64,000 bases of DNA. Source: JBGTGG01 sp964398945. GTDB lineage: Bacteria; Bacteroidota; Bacteroidia; Cytophagales; Cyclobacteriaceae. Positions 60,395 through 64,000 of this stretch are shown piece by piece; within the stretch, counting starts at the first letter, position 1, and each line of letters begins with the position of its first letter. The translations under genes and the position numbers were made by a program. The notes under the pieces were generated by a model, which saw nothing but the letters and a program-made list of their open reading frames with translations, was not told the origin of the DNA and ran no database searches. The stretch covers positions 1 to 64,000 of the forward strand of contig CAYNOT010000003.1 of assembly GCA_964398945.1 (NCBI GenBank), in the 5' to 3' direction.

Positions 60395-62422
60395 GTGAGG
60401 TCTTTTATTATCCATCTTTCTTCTCTCGCCCTTGTGATTTCCCTAACACCCTTTACAGGGTTTTCACAAAGCAAAATCGATAGTCTTCAACAGGTTTTAA
60501 ATGGTGATCTGCCCGATTCCTCAAGGGTGAAAACGCTTCTGAACATTGCGCGTGAGTATCGGGAACATGACCTTAAAAAAAGCCTGCCGTTTGCCGAGGA
60601 GGCTTTAGCGCTGGCCAGGCAGTTGAACAACCCTTCACTCGAAGCAAGTTGCTACCTTCAAATAAGCTATCACTACTCTATTACCGGTGATTTTAATACT
60701 GCATTAAAGTACGATGACCTTGCCCTTAAAGCCGGAATAGTAAGTAAAGACAGCTTGAAAATAGCCACCGGATATTCCAACCTTGGCGATAGTTATTTTA
60801 ACCTGGGGAAGTTTGATGAAGCATACTATTACTTTACCAATGCTTACAAAGTAGCAAAAGCCATAGACAAACCCCTTCAAATGACCATTTCACTTTACAA
60901 TGTTGGTAAAGTTTTTAAAGAACTCGGCCAGTATGACAGAGCGTTGAGCCACTTCAAAATATCGGAAAAACTAAGCAAGGAAATTGATGACAAAGAAGGT
61001 GAGGCCTATCTATTGGATGAGTACGGTGATATTTTCCTTCGAACAGGCAATTATGATTCCGCGCTTCTAACGTTGAAAAAAAGCCTGGCAGTTTCAAGAA
61101 AACTGGACATTGACATCCTTAAACCCAAGACACTTACAAAAATCGCGCGGGCATACAGGCGAAAAAAGGATTTTGAAAATTCATTGGCCTATTATGATAC
61201 CGCCAACACCTTTTATCAAAGTACCAATAATCAGTATGGCATCGCAGAAGTACGCCTCGGACAAGGCATTATATTAATCGATCAGGAAGGGTATGCAGAA
61301 GGGCTTAAAAAAATAGAAGAAAGCCTGGTGATAGCAAAGCGTTTAAATGCAAGAACACTCATCACACAATGTTACTCCCAGTTGGCCCGCCATTGGGAAG
61401 AACTTGGTGACTACGAGAAATCCCTTTTCAATTATAAACTGTACAAGCAAGAAGAAGATTCGATTATCAACCAGGAGATGCAGGGGAAACTCTACCGGGA
61501 TCAAATCCGCTTTGAAACAGAATCAAAAGATTTTCAAATCGCTGAATTAAACAAACAGGAAGATGCCCGGTTGAGTGAGATGAAAAGACAAGAATTTATC
61601 AGAAACATCCTGGCCGTTGTTTTTGCCTTGAGCATGGTGCTCTTGATAACGGTATACCGCAGCGGACAGCGAAGAAAAGAAATCAACAAAATCCTTCTGC
61701 AACATCAGGAAGAAACTGAATTACGGAGTGAAGAACTAGAGCGGCTCAACGCAGTGAAGGATAAGTTTTTCTCCATTATTTCGCATGACCTACGCTCCCC
61801 CATCAATGCGTTGGCCGGGCTCCTCGATATTCTCGATAAAGGCGGGTTAAGCGAAGAAGATATGTCTATGCACATCCGTGAACTAAAGACCCGTTTCAAC
61901 CATACCCGAACACTACTGAACAACCTGCTGGATTGGACGTTGTTGCAAATGGACAAACTGAACCTTCAGGCAGCCAAAATCAACGTGAAACAAATCGTGG
62001 ATGACAATATCCAATTGATAGAATCCATTACCACCAAGGAAATCAAGTTGGTATGCAAAATCGATTCAGATGTAATTGCCTTTGCCGACTCCAACACTTT
62101 TAACCTCGTAGTGCGAAACCTGATCACCAATGCCCTCAAGTTTACCAAGGAAGGCGGGGAAATAGAGATTGGCGCCAAAGAAAAAGGGCCTGATTGGCTT
62201 GTGTATGTGAAGGACAATGGTATTGGGATGAGCAAAGACGTTATAAAAATCCTGTTTGACAAGACTGCCCCTTACACTACCCGTGGAACGGCCAACGAAA
62301 AAGGTACCGGGTTAGGCCTGATCCTTTGTAAGGAATTTGTTGAAAAAAATGGCGGTAAAATCTGGGTTGAAAGTGAAGAAGGCACCGGCAGCACATTCTG
62401 GTTTACCCTGCCGAAACCTTAG
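60395..62422 (+). CDS. TPR-containing sensor histidine kinase
   Basis: 675 residues from a GTG start, with a signal peptide (RSFIIHLSSLALVISLTPFT). The periplasmic part has about seven TPR units (ATGYSNLGDSYFNLGKFDEA, ISLYNVGKVFKELGQYDRAL). A membrane helix (ILAVVFALSMVLLITVY, about 408-424) and a coiled coil follow. The kinase core has the phosphorylated His in FFSIISHDLRSPINALAGLL, N box in NLITNALKFTKEGG, DNGIGMS, and GTGLGLILCKEFVE. No response regulator is adjacent, so the partner is elsewhere. Confidence 0.93.
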   Translation: MRSFIIHLSSLALVISLTPFTGFSQSKIDSLQQVLNGDLPDSSRVKTLLNIAREYREHDLKKSLPFAEEALALARQLNNPSLEASCYLQISYHYSITGDFNTALKYDDLALKAGIVSKDSLKIATGYSNLGDSYFNLGKFDEAYYYFTNAYKVAKAIDKPLQMTISLYNVGKVFKELGQYDRALSHFKISEKLSKEIDDKEGEAYLLDEYGDIFLRTGNYDSALLTLKKSLAVSRKLDIDILKPKTLTKIARAYRRKKDFENSLAYYDTANTFYQSTNNQYGIAEVRLGQGIILIDQEGYAEGLKKIEESLVIAKRLNARTLITQCYSQLARHWEELGDYEKSLFNYKLYKQEEDSIINQEMQGKLYRDQIRFETESKDFQIAELNKQEDARLSEMKRQEFIRNILAVVFALSMVLLITVYRSGQRRKEINKILLQHQEETELRSEELERLNAVKDKFFSIISHDLRSPINALAGLLDILDKGGLSEEDMSMHIRELKTRFNHTRTLLNNLLDWTLLQMDKLNLQAAKINVKQIVDDNIQLIESITTKEIKLVCKIDSDVIAFADSNTFNLVVRNLITNALKFTKEGGEIEIGAKEKGPDWLVYVKDNGIGMSKDVIKILFDKTAPYTTRGTANEKGTGLGLILCKEFVEKNGGKIWVESEEGTGSTFWFTLPKP

Positions 62423-62485
62423 TTCAAATAACTACCCTTTTCTGTACAAAACTTACCTTTCCCTGAAATGACTTCTTTAAAACAT

Positions 62486-62515
62486 TGAAGTGTTACATGA
62501 ATAGCGCTAACTTTG
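62486..62515 (+). promoter_or_regulatory. putative promoter of purF
   Basis: -7 box TAACTTTG (62508-62515) with ATTG (62485-62488) 19 nt upstream as a -33-like element. The ATG lies 17 nt after the -7 box. Confidence 0.5.
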
Positions 62516-62532
62516 TGCCTTAGAGAGAGACC

Positions 62533-64000
62533 ATGAGCGACCAAATCCTTCATGAATGCGGAGTTGCACTTATCCGCTTACGTAAGCCCATTTCGTATTT
62601 TATTGAAAAATACGGACCTACTTACGGACTTAATAAAATGTATCTCTTAATGGAGAAACAGCACAATCGCGGACAAGACGGTGCTGGGATCGCCAACATT
62701 AAAATTGATGTTCCCCCGGGCCTTCGGTACATCAGCCGCTACCGCTCCATCAAAGCAGCCCCGGTGGCCAATCTTTTCAGGAAAATCTCCAAGAAATACC
62801 AAAAAGCACAAAAAGCTGGAAAAGATAAATACCTGGATGAAACATGGCTAAAAGCGAATGTCGCCTTTACCGGCGAACTATGGCTTGGGCACCTGCGGTA
62901 TGGAACCCATGGAAAAAACAGCATCGAAAACGTACATCCATTTTTACGTCAGAACAACTGGAGAAGCCGGAACCTGGTAATGGCAGGAAACTTCAACATG
63001 ACCAACGTTGATGAACTTTTCGACATTCTGGTGAACATAGGCCAGCACCCAAAAGAAAAAGTGGACACCGTTACCGTAATGGAAAAAATCGGGCATTTTT
63101 TAGATGAGGAAGTCCAGGGCATTTTTGAACACTATAAAGATCAGTATACCAATCCTGAAATTTCTGAGTTCATTGAAAAAGAACTCAACATGGTGCGGGT
63201 TTTAAAACGGGCATGCAAAGATTTTGATGGAGGCTATACAATGGCCGGGATGATTGGTTCAGGAACTTCTTTCGTAGTACGTGATCCGAATGGAATCCGC
63301 CCCGCATACTTTTATGCCGATGATGAAGTAGTGGTAGTTGCTTCTGAAAAACCGGCCATCAAAACAGCCTTCAATATTGACTACAATCAGATTGAGGAAG
63401 TAAAACCAGGCCACGCATTGGTCATTGACAAGACTGGCGATTTCGCCCAGCATCCGATTATGAGAATCGGTGAAAAAAAATCCTGCAGTTTTGAACGGAT
63501 TTATTTTTCACGCGGCAACGACCCTGACATTTATAAAGAGCGGAAAAACCTGGGGCGGCTACTAGTCCCTCAGGTATTAAAAGCCATCAACTTTGACTTA
63601 AAGAATACTGTTTTTTCTTTTATCCCGAATACGGCAGAAACTTCTTTCTACGGATTAATGGCAGGCATAGAAGATTATCTGATTCAACGACAAAAGGAAA
63701 TTATCATAGAGCGCAAACCCTCCGTGGATACCTTGGACGATATCCTTTCTTTCCGCCCAAGAATTGAAAAAATTGTTTTGAAAGACGGGAAACTGCGTAC
63801 GTTTATTACCGGTGATGAACACCGCGATGAAATGGTTTCGCACGTGTACGATACCACCTATGAGGTGATCAAAAAAGATGTTGATACCCTGGTGATCATT
63901 GATGACTCGATTGTGCGTGGTACTACACTTGAAAAAAGCATCCTCAAAATGCTGGATCGGATCGGCCCGAAAAAAATAGTGATCGTATCATCAGCGCCAC
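62533..64000 (+). CDS. purF: amidophosphoribosyltransferase (PurF-like), 5' part; runs off the window
   Basis: 489 codons are visible from ATG 62533; the gene continues past 64000. After a propeptide (MSDQILHE) comes the Ntn nucleophile Cys in CGVALIRLRKP, normally exposed by cleavage. Seen next: YLLMEKQHNRGQDGAGIANI, LWLGHLRYGTHGKNS, VVRDPNGIRPAYF, and the PRPP site LVIIDDSIVRGTTLEKS. It catalyses the first step of purine synthesis. An internal region (about 280-420) is longer than in E. coli PurF, as in other Bacteroidota, where the whole protein has over 600 residues. Confidence 0.93.
   Translation, partial: MSDQILHECGVALIRLRKPISYFIEKYGPTYGLNKMYLLMEKQHNRGQDGAGIANIKIDVPPGLRYISRYRSIKAAPVANLFRKISKKYQKAQKAGKDKYLDETWLKANVAFTGELWLGHLRYGTHGKNSIENVHPFLRQNNWRSRNLVMAGNFNMTNVDELFDILVNIGQHPKEKVDTVTVMEKIGHFLDEEVQGIFEHYKDQYTNPEISEFIEKELNMVRVLKRACKDFDGGYTMAGMIGSGTSFVVRDPNGIRPAYFYADDEVVVVASEKPAIKTAFNIDYNQIEEVKPGHALVIDKTGDFAQHPIMRIGEKKSCSFERIYFSRGNDPDIYKERKNLGRLLVPQVLKAINFDLKNTVFSFIPNTAETSFYGLMAGIEDYLIQRQKEIIIERKPSVDTLDDILSFRPRIEKIVLKDGKLRTFITGDEHRDEMVSHVYDTTYEVIKKDVDTLVIIDDSIVRGTTLEKSILKMLDRIGPKKIVIVSSAP

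Overview
The window reads as a chromosomal segment of a Bacteroidota member, most likely order Cytophagales. The evidence is moderately low G+C, many -7 boxes of the form TAnnTTTG, few Shine-Dalgarno sites, a long PurF with a propeptide, GIN/DUF2807, CHAT-TPR and TPR-histidine kinase proteins, and protein sequences of Cytophagales character. Genus cannot be fixed from sequence alone. I saw no rRNA, tRNA or CRISPR array.

Accessory block 1 (about 1-10100). An ArsR regulator overlaps the start of an SRPBCC gene that is cut off after 33 codons. Next, on the minus strand, is one long type I restriction-modification operon in the order hsdM, RAYT (REP-associated HUH transposase), hsdS, rhuM, GxxExxY gene, hsdR. 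The transposase gene lies 2 nt after hsdM and overlaps hsdS by 4 nt. Four copies of a 28-bp palindrome lie inside hsdR (two), hsdM and the transposase gene, all read in the same frame, so each adds a peptide close to RDxMHxVST. A fifth relative lies at 17999-18026. The transposase gene also carries a hexanucleotide repeat broken by a 100-N assembly gap. Related sites containing GTCGTCCTAC or GTTGTCCTAC bound the operon and the next small gene, suggesting cassette-like modules.

Housekeeping block (10100-37200). A surface-polymer type trio (glycosyltransferase, FemAB/GNAT-like protein, Mpo1-like protein) is followed by a DUF4442 protein, NhaC, a DEDD exonuclease, a Tet-type MFS pump, a YigZ protein, a GIN protein, a YhhN protein, an MFS protein and prfB with its programmed +1 frameshift. 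Then come ilvE, a cobalamin adenosyltransferase, a frameshifted HEPN-type Abi gene with a candidate small RNA beside it, a LolD-type ATPase, an alpha/beta hydrolase, an NRDE protein, rnhB, a NUDIX hydrolase, a MATE pump, a thioesterase, an M24 peptidase, a PlsC protein, gatC and a large membrane TPR protein.

Accessory block 2 (37200-41550). A type II restriction enzyme (TdeIII-like) and a C5 methyltransferase are followed by a hipB-like gene under three evenly spaced operators and the remnant of a deleted hipA, then small membrane proteins.

Second housekeeping block (41700-64000). This holds a SET-domain protein, two rhodaneses, a TPR-CHAT protein, an RsmB-type methyltransferase, a second PlsC, rsmG, a GreA-like protein, an ECF sigma factor, a glycosyltransferase, tgt, an LptF/G permease, an EamA transporter, a HigBA-type toxin-antitoxin pair, ispE, fabI, murI, a TPR histidine kinase and the 5' part of purF. 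Several intergenic spaces carry palindrome arrays or MITE-like repeats, notably 22057-22333, 44171-44630 and 51315-51440.
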